Counted from the first letter of the stretch, positions 13,801 through 24,992 are shown. The stretch is 64,000 bases of DNA from Alnus glutinosa (GCF_958979055.1 NC_084893.1:29349987-29413986), one strand, 5' to 3'. A program made the numbers and translations. Notes: generated from the letters alone by a model not told the origin.

Positions 13801-13909
13801 GATTGGTCTAAATAAAGATTTCCGTGTCATACCGGGCATGGGTGAATTTGGAGACCGATATTTCGGAACGGATGACGACGACCAGCAAGTGGTGGACTCC
13901 TCACAGTAG
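4833..13909 (+). CDS. UKL4: Uridine kinase-like/uracil phosphoribosyltransferase-like protein
   Basis: Coding exons: 4833-4986, 5569-5660, 5958-6027, 6759-6877, 7096-7192, 7973-8052, 10538-10732, 10873-10956, 11059-11119, 12375-12435, 12752-12845, 12932-13004, 13526-13608, 13733-13909. The sum is 1440 nt (479 aa) with phase kept at every join; a further intron, 3294-4822, lies in the 5' UTR. The N-terminal half is a P-loop uridine kinase domain (Walker [10 protein letters not shown] at residues 55-63, then the DSFYHNL and [12 protein letters not shown] motifs). The C-terminal half is a UPRT-type domain with the PRPP-binding motif DPILGTGNS (388-396) and [12 protein letters not shown] near the end. 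Family role: pyrimidine salvage, uridine or uracil to UMP; how much UPRT activity plant UKLs have in vivo is debated. The start MGSKSV is the first ATG after the leader intron. The UKL4 label rests on recalled sequence and synteny; UKL3 is the alternative. Confidence 0.9.
6081..6539. repeat. Tandem duplication (230-bp unit x2) in UKL intron 3
   Basis: The sequence beginning TTATAGAATTTCTCCCGTGT at 6081 recurs at 6311 (TCCCCC instead of TCTCCC). The two units stay aligned for about 230 bp with a few substitutions and a 1-2 nt indel in a T-run. The repeat lies wholly inside the intron between 6027 and 6759, so it does not alter the protein. Confidence 0.85.
8225..10075 (+). mobile_element. Degenerate LINE (L1-type) insertion in UKL intron 7
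   Basis: Read with frameshifts, the sense strand gives plant L1 ORF2 pieces in order. Around 8270-8560 is endonuclease-to-RT linker sequence ([11 protein letters not shown]-like, [10 protein letters not shown]). At 8690-8840 is the start of RT ([21 protein letters not shown]-like). At 9100-9385 is late RT ([30 protein letters not shown]). At 9590-9900 is the C-terminal part ([16 protein letters not shown]-like). Several segments, including the catalytic centre of RT, are missing or unreadable. The 3' end seems to be the AT-rich stretch near 10040-10075. The insertion accounts for most of a 2485-bp intron, the longest coding-region intron of the gene. It is a dead copy. Confidence 0.8.
10101..10200 (+). 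mobile_element. Severely 5'-truncated LINE 3' end with target-site duplication
   Basis: About 100 bp ending in an A-run is flanked by GATAGGTGTTGG on both sides (10089-10100 and 10201-10212). The interior (GGGGTTTTCC...CTGTGTACTTGGATGCTC) resembles the 3' tail of plant L1 elements. A truncated body, poly(A) tail and 12-bp direct flank are the signature of target-primed reverse transcription. It lies just downstream of the larger LINE in the same intron. Confidence 0.75.
11640..12235 (+). mobile_element. Copia-type LTR/TRIM remnant in UKL intron 9
   Basis: Near 11740 is a segment of the kind common in plant Copia LTRs (TTTACGTGGTTCAGTC, then ATGACCTATATTCACAGG). At 11966-11984 is TCTAACATGGTATGAGAGC, a one-base variant of an LTR end followed by the initiator-Met primer-binding site TGGTATCAGAGC. 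Downstream there is a GGAGAGTGTTAAAGTATTG segment and two related short stretches (GGACAAGTGGTGATTT near 12182 and 12212). No coding domain is visible and the edges are approximate. Confidence 0.55.
13159..13462. mobile_element. MITE-like insertion in UKL intron 12
   Basis: The left end (GAGTGCGTTGGGATTGGG) and the right end (GCAAATCCAAACGAATCC) form imperfect inverted repeats. The interior repeats words such as TTGCGATTT and AAATCGCA in both orientations. It is noncoding and lies between the exons ending at 13004 and starting at 13526. Confidence 0.5.
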
Positions 13910-14710
13910 TTCCATTAGTCCAAATCCACATTTTCAGATAATCATGAGCATGGAGTTTGGAGAAACAGCTGAATTTGCTTAATTGCTATTGTGCACATCT
14001 GGCATTGAGAACATTTGAAACAGTTTTGACTCGGTTGAACTTAGAAATTTATCATCCTTTTTATATTTTCTTTTTATTTTTCCTTTATAGAAACTCTTGG
14101 CACCGCACTAGGGGGGGTGGTGTTTGGTTGCAAAGCCAATTTGTTTCTATAATATTTCATCACAGCGTAAAACGTGTCTCGGATGGCAAGGCCTCCGCAT
14201 CAATCATATTTGTATTTATGTACACAGACATAACTTTATATTATAATTTTTTTTTAATCCTCCATCGTTTCCTCTTTTTTTTTTTTTTTGCCCATTTATT
14301 CTAACAATAATATTTTTGTGCTTCAATTGAGCTTGATCAATTTTTGGAAGTTTATTTACCGAATGTTCTAGTGAACTCAAAAGGCTGCGTCTAAGGTTTC
14401 TGAGAGGTTACTTAGGAAGCAGATTGAGACAGGTTATTTACCAAAAAAGAAGAAGAAAAAGATTAATAGAATCCTCCTCTTGAAGTTCTGGAAAGAACAA
14501 AGTGGATGCGGAGGAGAGGTTTTCCACACAATTTCTAGTTCATGTGAGGTGACCAGGGAAGTTAGTAGTGGATGAGTTGCAACTTGGGGAAGAGAGCGAT
14601 CACTCATTGCTTTATCCGAGGATGATAAAGCCTCGTTGGGCTAATCTTTGGACACGTGTCGATGCATGGGATGTGTGGTATTCCTTGGGGGATATTCGAT
14701 GGAAGCTGAT

Positions 14711-14776
14711 CTATATAGGTTGGTGCTCGTGCAAACTTGTTTTTGCACTTTCGGTCCTGTATCTATCTATATATAT
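14711..14776 (+). promoter_or_regulatory. Candidate TATA elements of the aldolase gene
   Basis: CTATATAGG (14711-14719) and CTATATATAT (14767-14776) both lie upstream of the ATG at 14821. The first would give a leader of about 75 nt; the second would leave only about 20 nt. The first is therefore the better candidate. Confidence 0.4.
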
Positions 14777-14820
14777 CCCTCTTTATCCAACCCAATACCA
14801 TCTGATAGCTAGCTTCAACC

Positions 14821-16072
14821 ATGTCGGCCTTTGTAGGAAAGTATGCAGGTACTCTCTCTCTCTCTCAATCTATCTATCTTACACAACTTTGTGCGTAATT
14901 AATGTTAATTATCTTGATCAAACCCATGGTTTTCTTTCTGCAGAGGAGCTTATCAAGAATGCCAGGTACATTGCCACCCCTGGGAAGGGCATTTTGGCGG
15001 CTGACGAGAGCACCGGCACCATTGGCAAGCGTCTAGCCAGTATTAACGTGGATAACATTGAGTCCAACCGCCAAGCCCTTCGCGAGCTCCTCTTCACCTC
15101 TCCTAATGCCCTCTCCCACCTCTCCGGTGTCATCCTCTTCGAGGAGACCCTCTACCAAAAAACCTCAGACGGAAAACCTTTTGTGGAAGTCCTTCAAGAA
15201 AACAATGTCATTCCAGGCATCAAAGTCGACAAGGGCACGGTCGAGTTGGCCGGCACCAACGGTGAAACCACCACCCAAGGCTTGGACTCGCTTGGAGCAC
15301 GGTGCCAGCAGTACTACAAGGCCGGTGCACGCTTTGCAAAGTGGCGTGCCGTCCTCAAGATTGGCCCTCACGAGCCCTCTGAGCTGGCAATCCAACAAAA
15401 CGCCCAAGGCTTGGCTCGCTACGCCATCATTTGTCAGGAGAATGGGCTGGTGCCGATTGTTGAGCCTGAGATTTTAACTGATGGGGCTCATGACATCAAG
15501 AAATGCGCTGCTGTTACTGAGATTGTGCTTGCAGCAGTCTACAAGGCACTGAATGATCACCATGTACTTCTCGAAGGCTCACTCCTAAAGCCCAACATGG
15601 TCACCCCAGGCTCTGATAGCCCAAAGGTAATGCATTCATTATTCTTTCGCCGGCCAATATAGACTTTCGTCTTCATAGGCATAGCCTCCTAAATTGTATT
15701 GTTGCACAGGTACCCCCTGAGGTGATTGCTGAGTACACAGTCACCGCACTCCGCCGAACTGTCCCGCCCGCAGTGCCAGGGATTGTGTTTTTATCTGGTG
15801 GACAAAGCGAGGAGGAGGCAACACGGAATCTTAACGCAATGAATAGGTTGGACGTTCTGAAGCCATGGACTCTTTCTTTCTCATTTGGGCGAGCTTTGCA
15901 GCAAAGCACGCTCAAGACATGGGCTGGAAAGAAGGAGAATGTTGGGAAAGCTCAGGATACGTTCTTGGTGAGGTGCAAGTCTAATTCGGAGGCCACTCTA
16001 GGAAAGTACACCGGCGGGGGTGCTGGTGGTTTGGCTTCTGAGAGTTTGTTTGTCAAGGGTTACAAGTACTAG
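14821..16072 (+). CDS. FBA: Fructose-bisphosphate aldolase, class I, cytosolic type
   Basis: Three exons, 14821-14848, 14944-15626 and 15710-16072, sum to 1074 nt (357 aa), the usual length of plant cytosolic aldolases. The protein starts MSAFVGKYA and has no transit peptide. It carries [32 protein letters not shown] with the Schiff-base lysine at residue 225, GGQSEEEA, and the family's terminal tyrosine (GYKY). Family role: reversible cleavage of fructose 1,6-bisphosphate to DHAP and glyceraldehyde 3-phosphate in glycolysis and gluconeogenesis. The frame is open for about 250 bp upstream, but that stretch is not aldolase-like and reads through the first intron. The first exon is only 28 nt; phase 1 at its donor gives a clean GCA-GAG-GAG join. 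The gene lies 911 bp downstream of UKL on the same strand. Confidence 0.93.
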
Positions 16073-17330
16073 CTAGCAAGCAGGCCTCTACCTGGAATGG
16101 TGGCGTTTATCATATTCCTAATGCAATTGTAACTTCACTAGCTCTTTACTGTGCTTACTTACAAATGGCCGTTCATATGCTTAATTCTAATGTTACTTCC
16201 TAATTTCTTTACTTGATAGACACTTGAAGTTTATGTCTTTTACAGCCGAACGGGGGCAAAAAGCCCTTAGTTTGCTTTAATTTCTTGGCCCTCCATAAGA
16301 ATAACTAGCCTCTATAAGTGATGCCGCGTACGCTCTGCTATTAACTAACCAAGTGCGGGGCAGTGGGTTTCAGAGTCAACAAGCATAAAACTCACCACTC
16401 TTCCCAAAACTAAGAAACAATCAAGGGTTTGAAGAAAACTAGAATAAAACTTAACTTTTGAGTGTTTCTAGCTTATTGAAAATTGAAGAAAATATTACAT
16501 AAGCCAACATAAAGTACGGCGGCTAAGGCCTTCTAATGGAGTTTATACAGAAAAGCAAAATAAAACGGCACTACCGAGTCGTGTGCGTTCAAACGGGCTT
16601 CAACGGGCTGTTGTGGGTATATATAGATCGTCTTTCGACAGAGGCATGTTTTGACCCGGCCAGTAAGTATTGGGATTGAATTTTTTTTCATGAAATATGA
16701 CTTTGTGTAGCTCTTGGAATAAGCTTTCAAAAATGTCACTAAGATCGACTTCATTCAATGTCGGAATTATAAGGATATGGCCTTTTTACTAACACCAATA
16801 TATAAAACTGGTCGGCATCAATAAGCCTTCAGGAAGGCAATAAATTAAATTAAAGCTAACTATTACTAAAGATTACATAAGAAAAGCTCTAGCCAAAGCT
16901 TTATTAACAGAAAATGCTCAGAGTAAGGAATTTACTTTTGCCCTGAACCTAGTACGTTATGTCATAAACAACATTAGAGCCATCTGATCTCCTAAGGGGG
17001 ATTTGGATTAATTTGCTGGGATCCTAATGGTGTAAAATACTACTTGTAAATTCAAATGCAAAGAATTAAATAAGATGTAGTAGCTAGTTATATTCTTCTT
17101 TCACATCCTTAATTAATATGATCACAAAGTTCAGTGGAATTTCTATTTTTTTTTTCTTTAGTTTGATTGTAACAAAAGCTGGAAGTAAGCAAAAACCATA
17201 AAAGCTAGAAATTAAATCTAGCTTTCTTAAAGGACACAATACATATATTATCGAATTGAAAATGTCTAATTATTTCAGTAACAAAAGCTAGAGAGAGCCA
17301 ATTTATGGTGAAGAACGCTCCAGTACTTCT
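16073..17330. other. Aldolase 3' flank and repeat-like intergenic DNA
   Basis: The first 150-200 bp are probably the aldolase 3' UTR. The stretch around 16370-16660 has the look of an old LTR in antisense (TGAAAATTGAAGAAAATATTAC, a TATATATAG element), but I see no primer-binding site, coding domain or clear ends. Nothing else is recognised. Confidence 0.35.
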
Positions 17331-17492
17331 TCATTGCTGGCCTGGCCGGGGTTCTCGACCCTCCTTGGAATAATCCACTTGCTTGAAGAAGTAATACAAT
17401 CCCATAATCTTCCGTTTCAACTCGTGAAAGTCTTTCAGTGTACGAATATAAATGCGTAGATTTATTTGCATGGCAAACACAATTTCTGACAT
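17331..17492 (-). CDS. Short member of an unrecognised small-protein family (53 aa)
   Basis: On the minus strand an ATG at 17492 opens a 53-codon frame ending at TGA (17331). Its first 37 residues align with the protein encoded at 34808-35405: MSEIVF against MTEVTF, DFHELKRKIMGLYYFF against SFSELERKVKELFYFF. Bases around the ATG are also alike (TAGG..ATG). A run of TATATATATATA lies about 100 bp upstream, the same spacing as in the other two members. The frame stops after PGQQ, about half the length of its relatives, and no continuing exon is seen. It may be a C-terminally truncated pseudogene or a short variant. I do not recognise the family and assign no function. Confidence 0.45.
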   Translation of the reverse strand: MSEIVFAMQINLRIYIRTLKDFHELKRKIMGLYYFFKQVDYSKEGREPRPGQQ

Positions 17493-17591
17493 ACCTAAAT
17501 TAAAACAGCAGTTGAAGATGAATATATAAAGAAGTATATACTGAGAATTTCTTTACTTAATTGCTCTCTCCGAGTGTGCATGCATACACAC

Positions 17592-17606
17592 ATATATATA
17601 TATATA
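17592..17606 (-). promoter_or_regulatory. TATA-like run upstream of the 53-aa frame
   Basis: ATATATATATATATA on the minus strand, about 100 bp before the ATG at 17492. The other members of this small-protein family have TATA runs about 90-115 bp before their ATGs, which is the main argument that this is the promoter. Confidence 0.35.
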
Positions 17607-19080
17607 CACATGCGGATGACGATGGGTTAGGAGAGGGTAGAGAGAAGTAGCTGCTCATGATGTGCATTGTTCATAACTGGGAAGCTTCTGGGAATGTCAC
17701 TTTATGTTCATCTGAAGCGAAGGGTTGGTCGTCACTTTCAATACCTCTTTTTGATAAATGGTCATGAACGAACCTGCAGGCATTAGTTTAGTCATGGGGG
17801 TTGTTGAGATTTATGCATAAAAGAACAAGGAATTTTCCATCATTAATATCTTAACCACTCACCTACTACTTGTAGTAAAGGGTGAATAGAAATAGGGCTT
17901 TCAATTTTTTACACTACTCACAAATTTGATACGAACTCAGCATATATGAAATTAGCAGGTTATATATGATTGAGAGATTTAATTGACCCGTTTAATTAAA
18001 AAGGTTGAATTATGATTGACCCATATAATCTTATATTCATGTTTCAATAGAACCAGAACTCGACACTTGATAAAAAAAAAACTTTCCTATATATATATGA
18101 CAACAGCAACGACGGCAGTGGCCAAGGAGGTTTCAATATGATATCTACCTAATTTCGATGATATTACTAGCACCCAAGCTAAGTGACATGGAAATCTCCT
18201 TCACTTAATCGGACAAAGGTGTTGCTTTCATCAAAAAAACTTCTGATGTGTAGCTGCTACCAAATTTGAAGAAAGGACGTGGGATGGTGCTTATGATAAT
18301 GAAATTCACAAGAAGCTTCTTAATTTTCTAAAATTATTGAGCTTGTGTGTGATGTATTATGATCGATCACTCTTTCAAAACTTAAGTCAGATATAATTAT
18401 CTCATTGCACTGCATTATAGGGAAACCAATTGGGCTACTATTGGACTAGGGCCAGGATTTTGGCCCATACAAATTAATCTTGCCCATCGTATGTTGGTCT
18501 CGTAATTTCTTTTTTCCCAAGGAAAAAGGGGGAAAAAAAATGAAGAAAAACTATTGGTCTCGTAAAAGAAAGACCTATTGTCTTAGAAATTTGTTTTTGC
18601 GAAAATCCACATCTCTCTTTTAAGTGCTCATGGGCCGTGGTTGTTTTCTATTTTCTTGCATTTTATAGCGGAATTTAGCAATATTATTTCCACCATTCAT
18701 ATCCTAATATTGCCTTAATTTCATTTTGAAAAAAAAAAAAAAAAAAAAAATCATTTTGATCATGCATGCATTCATAATTAGTAGCATGCGTCTCTCTTTT
18801 TTTCTCTCAACCACCCCATTTATCCGAGGAATATATCCTTTCCGTTAAGTAAAATGAAGAGAATTTATTTTATATTTCAAATTAAATTTTATAAATTGAA
18901 TTATGTATATATAACCATATAATGAATATGTACATAAATCTTTCACTTATTTGATGGAATGGGTAAGATATTATATATGATTAAACTGTTCACAACTTAT
19001 CAATAGATATAAATATAATCATTTTAGTATGAATAGTTTATCAGTTTTTGCGTGGTTGTTCTTATATATTTAAACATATT
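17607..19080. other. Intergenic AT-rich DNA
   Basis: No gene recognised. It contains an A-run at about 18730-18750 and scattered TA repeats. Nothing with clear termini was found. Confidence 0.4.
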
Positions 19081-19089
19081 GTTTTATTT

Positions 19090-20345
19090 AAATTACAAAT
19101 AATTTAATATTTAGCCACATGTAGTTAGTCACGTGGGTCCCGCGTAGCTAATCAGGTTGTCGCTAAATGCCACTTAGCAATGTGGTATTTTTATACATGT
19201 GGTTACTTAGCGACGTGGTTGTTATTCACGTGCTACTCACATGTGGTTAAATGCATTTTTTTTAATTAAAAAAGAAAAGAAAAATAAGCACTTTTAGCCA
19301 TGTGGAACTAATCCACGACGCTAAAATCATATATGTTTTTTTAAAAAGTACATAAACTAATTTCAGTTTTTTTTTTTTTTTTTTTTTCTTCTTCTTCTTC
19401 TTCTCACCAGAAACTTCTTGAAGGCCAGCGAAATCTTCCACTTCCTTCTCTCATGAAATCCAATCCAAAAAATCCCCAAAAAATCCCCCGTCGACCGCAT
19501 TATAAAAAAATCACCAACAAAACACCAAAAAATACCAAAAATCACCAACAAAAACCGAAAATCACCACGTCATCGTTGTTGTTAATTTTACCAGTGGAGA
19601 TGCATGTTTAATTACTAGAGACGGAGCGAAATGAAACTACCAAAAAAAACCCTAACTTTCAGATCAGAGAATTCAAAGAAACAGAAGGAAAAAATAATTA
19701 AAAAAAAACCCAAAAAATGTCTGAAAAACACCCCATTGACTTTATTGGCGTCGGGTCGTGACCCTCCGAACACCGGTGCCGTCGTTGACCACGGCTCTCT
19801 CTCATAATCGCTCCAGGTCACTCTCTCCAGCTCTCTTGGTCTCCCTCTCTGTGTGAAGGAAAAAAAAAAAAGGAGAAGAAGGAAAGGCTTACGTGGGAAA
19901 AAGGGGGAAAAGGAAGAAAAATGGGAGAAATTAGAAAAAGTAAGAAAGAGAGAGAATTAAAGAGGAGGGAAATTAGAAATAGGCTAAAGGGAAGTTTCAA
20001 CAATAATGGTAATTAGCCACGTGGTTTATGTGCTATGTGGTCAATTGACGAATTGGTGATGTGGCCAATAAACCAGGTGGCTAACTTTTTAAATCTTAAA
20101 AAAAATTAAAATAATTTTAATAAATTAGCCATGTGGTTTATGTGCCACATGGTTAATTGGCGACGTGACCAATATTAAACCACGTAGCTAAAATTTCAAA
20201 TCTATAAAAAAAATTAAAATAATTTTAATATATTAGTCTCGTGGTTTTATGTGTCACGTGACCAATAAATCACGTGGCTAAAATTTTAAACCTAAAAAAA
20301 AAAATTAAAAAAAAATGAATAAATTAGCCACGTGACTAATTGGCA
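19090..20345. mobile_element. Truncated copy of a G-box-rich DNA transposon
   Basis: Both arms carry dense variants of GCCACGTGG and GCGACGTGG. The core (19380-19850) contains a segment also present at 36390-36790, for instance TGAAATCCAATCC, GTCGACCGCATTA and GTGACCCTCC. Compared with the fuller copy at 35983-37349, the outer left end and the terminal right end are missing. No transposase is encoded, so this is a non-autonomous relic. Confidence 0.6.
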
Positions 20346-21160
20346 AGAATTGATTAATTAAATTGATGAAGCAAAGAAATAGAATTATAAAATTGGTACA
20401 CTGATATATATATATATATAAATTGGAGATTGATCTATATTAAACCTCTATCTTTATACTGTATATATGATTTGATATACTACATTAACAATAACAAGTA
20501 TGGTAGGAATTAATATTCATGTATTTCTTTCTCCCATATACTATCGAATTTCATACACGTACTACGGATGATTAATCTAGCTAATTCGCTTATTTCATTT
20601 AAGACAAGAAATTTGAATACTTTCATTTTATTTTTTCTGTTAAATAATTGATAAGAAATAAAAAGGGAAATTAGATTAAAATTAATCATTTTGATCGACT
20701 GTTTTTACATATATTAATATTACAAGTAAAAAAGTAGTAGGAACTAGAATCAACATGCAGTGGTGTAGCAATAAATAATAGAATATTTACTTCCATAATT
20801 TTATCGTTTCATTTTTAATTAATTTGCAATAACTCGGGATTTAATTAATGCCATAGAGCTGACAAATCTTGCTATATACAATGTCTTCTAATTATTATTT
20901 GATAACTATAGTAGATTTTTGTACCTGATCAGAATCATGAATAACTAAAAGAAAAAAAAAATTAAAAAATAAAAGACAACTGATAGAAAAAAGAGAAGAA
21001 AAACAGCTAGGGAAAAAAAAAGTACAGACTCACCACCTCCCCAAATAACTTTGTCCCTCATGATCATGGTTCCGTCCACACACGCACATAGAGCACATAG
21101 AGCACACATGCATTTTCATTAATTACAGGAACAACATGCACCATAGTTCATATATAAACG
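20346..21160. other. Intergenic AT-rich DNA
   Basis: No gene or bounded element recognised. The stretch is AT-rich with short TA runs, for example near 20404. Confidence 0.4.
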
Positions 21161-21162
21161 AT

Positions 21163-21337
21163 AGAGGAATGCTAGAGCATCTTTTAGTGTTCTCCTAGTG
21201 TTCTTTTGGAATGGCATAAATGTAATTAAAAAATTACATCTATGTCTTTTTGGATGGCATAGTTGTAATTTTTTAATTAAAAAAATTATATTTATGCCAT
21301 TTCAAAAGAACACAAGAAGATACTCTAGCATTCCTCT
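21163..21337. mobile_element. hAT-like MITE with target-site duplication
   Basis: Perfect 15-bp terminal inverted repeats AGAGGAATGCTAGAG and CTCTAGCATTCCTCT bound a 175-bp noncoding foldback. AAACGAT flanks it on both sides (21156-21162 and 21338-21344). The copies can be read as 8 bp (AAACGATA) if the first base of the element is counted. A 7-8 bp duplication with CTAGAG-type ends fits the hAT superfamily. Confidence 0.8.
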
Positions 21338-21881
21338 AAACGATAATATCATCTCACGCAAGAATACAATGAAGAATTAATATATAAAGGCTAAATTCTG
21401 AAGATTTGGTGGAATTTTAGTTGTTTATTTAATTTTCTTAAATTCCAAAGATTTCTTAATCCTAATTTCTACGGACATAGCAATTCCATGTAAGGACTGA
21501 AATATACATATATAGGAACCAAATTTTGCTTCATCTTAATTTCATGTCTTGCGCGTGCATGCATGTATATATATATTAGTCTATGAATAGATTGATAGCA
21601 TTATTAATTCTATTTCAGCTTAATTAATTTCCTACATATATATTAATATTTTCATATGTTTTTACTTGGTGCATTAATGAAATTTCGATTATACGTTATA
21701 ATCATCATGTCAGGAAAGCATTCCTAGGCTCCTAGCTAGTACCTAGTATACACTTCTCTGAGAGAAAAGCGGAGAAAATGGGGTTTTACAGAAGGAACTT
21801 TTTTGGCTTATGAAAATGGGGTACCTAGTATACACTTCACGTGGCAAGGTAGTCCCCCAATAATTAGTCTTAGAGTTTTTT

Positions 21882-21914
<33 letters not shown>

Positions 21915-22457
21915 TAAAAATTGTTACGTAGGCAAAAGTGATCAGGAGTAGTGTCTTAAGATGACAATATATCATATCTTAATTAATTTTGTGATCAAAA
22001 TCCATGCTCGTAGTATACATAAAGAATGCAATCAAAGATGAAATCGAAATCAGCTCAATTCTAGAAGTGTAATTAATTAAAGTGGGAAGCCATTAGTACT
22101 TAGAAGCTGAAATATTTTCTAGGAGATCATGAGGATCCTGTGGTTTCATTACTTATGATTTGATAAATTGATAGCCATGTTTTACGCTTAAAGATAAGGG
22201 TAGTATATTTATGGGCTTAGCTAATTATAGAAAATATCTATCAGAGTTAAGGAGAAAACCAACAGTAGTTTTTAATTTTTCGCTTTTATTTATTTTTATT
22301 GCTGTCCAAATAGCCCAGAAAATCATGGTTTTTGAATTTCCTTTAATACAAAATCATGCAGGCAGTTCGTTATCAGAAAAAACTTTATAACTTGAATTAT
22401 TTGTTTTCTTGCCCTTCATGGTAATATATAATGAATGGGCTACGTATAATTAATATA

Positions 22458-22466
22458 CTATATAAA
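22458..22466 (+). promoter_or_regulatory. TATA box of F-box gene 1
   Basis: CTATATAAA, with transcription expected near 22490. The leader is split by a 139-bp intron, 22602-22740 (CAG|GTAAGT ... TGTGCAG). Confidence 0.55.
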
Positions 22467-22766
22467 GCTTCCTGAAAGGCTGAAGTTCTGTATATATACA
22501 GACTTCCATGGCTTCATATGTATGCTTTATTCACCTACCAAGTTAAACGAAGCCGTACGTTGCATCTTCCTGTTATAGGCTTCATCATATTCGGTATCCA
22601 GGTAAGTATGTCAGATTACTTTGTCCAAGTTGCATGTCTTTAAGATATATATATATATGTTCATGATCACTATAAATGGATGATCTTGATATTTGTTTGA
22701 AAGCTTTCATAAGCAACTAATTCGATTTTTCATTGTGCAGAATAATTAAGATATTGCAAGGATCGG

Positions 22767-23951
22767 ATGGGGAAAAGAAGAAAAAACACTACAGAATCAA
22801 GTACAACGAAGACAGTTGAAAATCAAAGATGTTGGTCCAGTCTTCCCGTAGATCCTTTAACAATGATAATCAGATGCCTATGCTTTCTTGACCATTTCTC
22901 TTTCCGTGCGGTCTGTAAGCAGTGGCGTTTAGCTTCAAAGAATTGCCCGGTGCAATACCCACTATGGCTCATGATCTCGAGGAACTCCACGGCTACTACT
23001 AAATGGGAGTTTGGGGACCCCTCCACCAGGCGCATATACACAGTTGATGTCCCAGAGTTATGCAGGAGCAGCACAAGGTTGCTGCTCTCAAAGCATGGCT
23101 GGCTCCTTGTGTTTTCTTCGGAACCTTCCCCGTCTCTATTCTTCTTCAATCCATTCTCTCGAGCACGGATAGATCTCCCTTGGTCAACTGACTTCTCTGG
23201 AATGACACACATGTTAAAGTTCAGATATCGCCGGACTATAATCTATGACTACATGCCAGTTTTTGCTCTATCAGCACCCCCAACATCCCCCCATTGCGTT
23301 GTCTATGCCGCCACCTATATTGACGAGGAAAACTTTGAAATCAGCTTCTGCCGCCACGGCGACAGTACTTGGACTACAAGGAGAGTTGACAAAACTCCAG
23401 GAATCAAATTTGCACCTATTAAGAATGCAATGGTCCATGCTGGGATATTCTATTGGGTGGAGAAGGAGGGGCGGGTCATGGCATACCGAGAGACTGACAA
23501 AGGCGACCAATATAGATGTTTTAGAAGAGCCAAGCTAGCTCTTCGCGATGACAAGGTTTACTCATACATGGTAGACTCCGGAGATGGGAAAGTGTCAATG
23601 TGTGTTGATTTTCCTTTGATGGGGCCGAGGCAAGTCATTACTCTCTTAGAGGATATCGACGACCCAATTGAGATTGAAAATTTGGAAAGTTATGACGACA
23701 AATATCGTGTAAACCGCAAACGTGATGGGTATGCAACACTGGGGCCGTCTTGGCTGCGGCTGGATAGTTTCCCTGTTGGTTCTTGGTGTCTCTCATCATC
23801 TGACTCTGAGGAAGATCATGGTCCAAAATTTTGCAATTGGCATTTGCTGAAAATGAAAAGATGCCCAAGGTCTTGTGGTCTCTCTGGGGATTCTGTTTGG
23901 ATTGAACCCAAATGGATTGAGCCATCACTAGCCATTGCATGGAGTACTTAA
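22767..23951 (+). CDS. F-box protein with DUF295-type C-terminal region (copy 1)
   Basis: A single coding exon gives 394 aa. An F-box lies at about residues 22-60 (CWSSLPVDPLTMII ... FRAVCKQWRLAS). It is followed by the pattern typical of plant F-box/DUF295 proteins: SKHGWLLVF, FFFNPFSRARIDLP, then a C-terminal region rich in YSYMVDSGDGKV- and SFPVGSWCLSSSD-like segments. Family role: the F-box binds SKP1/ASK in an SCF ubiquitin ligase and the C-terminal part is thought to choose substrates; the target here is unknown. The start follows the leader intron and an in-frame GGATCGG context. By hand count this protein differs from the copy at 31067 by 14 substitutions and one residue (TATTKWEF against TATKWEF). 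Both frames are intact. Confidence 0.85.
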   Translation: MGKRRKNTTESSTTKTVENQRCWSSLPVDPLTMIIRCLCFLDHFSFRAVCKQWRLASKNCPVQYPLWLMISRNSTATTKWEFGDPSTRRIYTVDVPELCRSSTRLLLSKHGWLLVFSSEPSPSLFFFNPFSRARIDLPWSTDFSGMTHMLKFRYRRTIIYDYMPVFALSAPPTSPHCVVYAATYIDEENFEISFCRHGDSTWTTRRVDKTPGIKFAPIKNAMVHAGIFYWVEKEGRVMAYRETDKGDQYRCFRRAKLALRDDKVYSYMVDSGDGKVSMCVDFPLMGPRQVITLLEDIDDPIEIENLESYDDKYRVNRKRDGYATLGPSWLRLDSFPVGSWCLSSSDSEEDHGPKFCNWHLLKMKRCPRSCGLSGDSVWIEPKWIEPSLAIAWST

Positions 23952-24279
23952 TTAATATATATGTTAATTTTTGTGTGCATGTCACTGTTTGAAATTAAAT
24001 AATATAATGTATACCTTTGGTGGAGTATCAAACATAAGCAAGTGTAAATCAAAGGTGAACACCAAGACAACATATGTGTGAATTGGCCTTGGTTTTTTTC
24101 TTCCCTAGTCTTTTTTCCTCCTTGGGGCCATTGAAATCCGTACTTTCCAACATGGGTGACGCATATCTTGTTGTAGATCGATCGAGTTGAACACGCGGCA
24201 TGCACGATTGTTATCACGAATTAATTCATTGAACACAAATGGGATAATTAATTAAGAAACTATTTACCGAATGCCTTCT

Positions 24280-24992
24280 TGTTAGAATATTAATACGTGT
24301 TAGCATTTATATTCCCATACACTGCCATATCAGTGACCGAATATTTTCATAATATACATTGTGGAAATATTTAATATTCCTCACTAATTTATATGGTGAT
24401 ATACCATATTAGCCATTGTAAATATGTTAGGAATATTTTATGATTTTGTAATTGTTAGAATGATACGATACTTGCCATGTTTATGGGAGAATATTTTCGT
24501 AATATCATCAGCATATCACGAAAATATTCTCCTATCAATTACGGTATTATTTGATATTATTGTATAATGTAATTGATATTTTCTTTTTTTTCTTTGGCCT
24601 CATTTAATTATAAATAGGTCACTTTATTGTACAAAGAATATATATAAGAAATGCAAATTTATTCCACAATTATTTTCTATTCTCTTTTAATTTTCTACAT
24701 GATATCAGAGCCACTTTCTTGTGGCCTTCAATAAACGTCGACATTGACGTTTCCAGGCGTCCTTCATTGTTCTACGACCGTCTCATATTGCTCCACACAT
24801 GCATTACAATATTCTATTCTCTTTTTCTTCAGTAATTACTGTATTTTCTTTCTTTGGCCTCGATCATTTACTATAAATTGGTCATCGATCATATTGTAAA
24901 GTTTGAAAAATATCAGAAATACAATTAAGTTTATGTTCTACAACTTGTTCTGTTGTCGATCATTTTTGTCATTTTTTTTTTTTTTTTTTTCA
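24280..24992 (+). mobile_element. TRIM-like LTR element with target-site duplication
   Basis: The 713-bp insertion starts TGTTAGAATATT and ends TTCA, flanked by CTTCT on both sides (24275-24279 and 24993-24997). A 420-bp LTR (24280-24699, TATA-like TATAAATAGG inside) ends CTACA and is followed directly by TGATATCAGAGCC, a variant of the initiator-Met primer-binding site. About 130 bp later (24836-24950) comes a diverged, shortened second LTR (TTTCTTTCTTTGGCCTC, TATAAAT, GGTCA). No coding sequence is present. The duplicate block shows the empty site ATGCCTTCTAAAGAAAAC at about 32525-32542. Confidence 0.75.

Noticed and set aside
14568-14820. Long in-frame extension upstream of the aldolase ATG
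   Set aside because: The open frame reads through the first intron and encodes nothing aldolase-like; MSAFVGKYA at 14821 with a 28-nt first exon matches the family.
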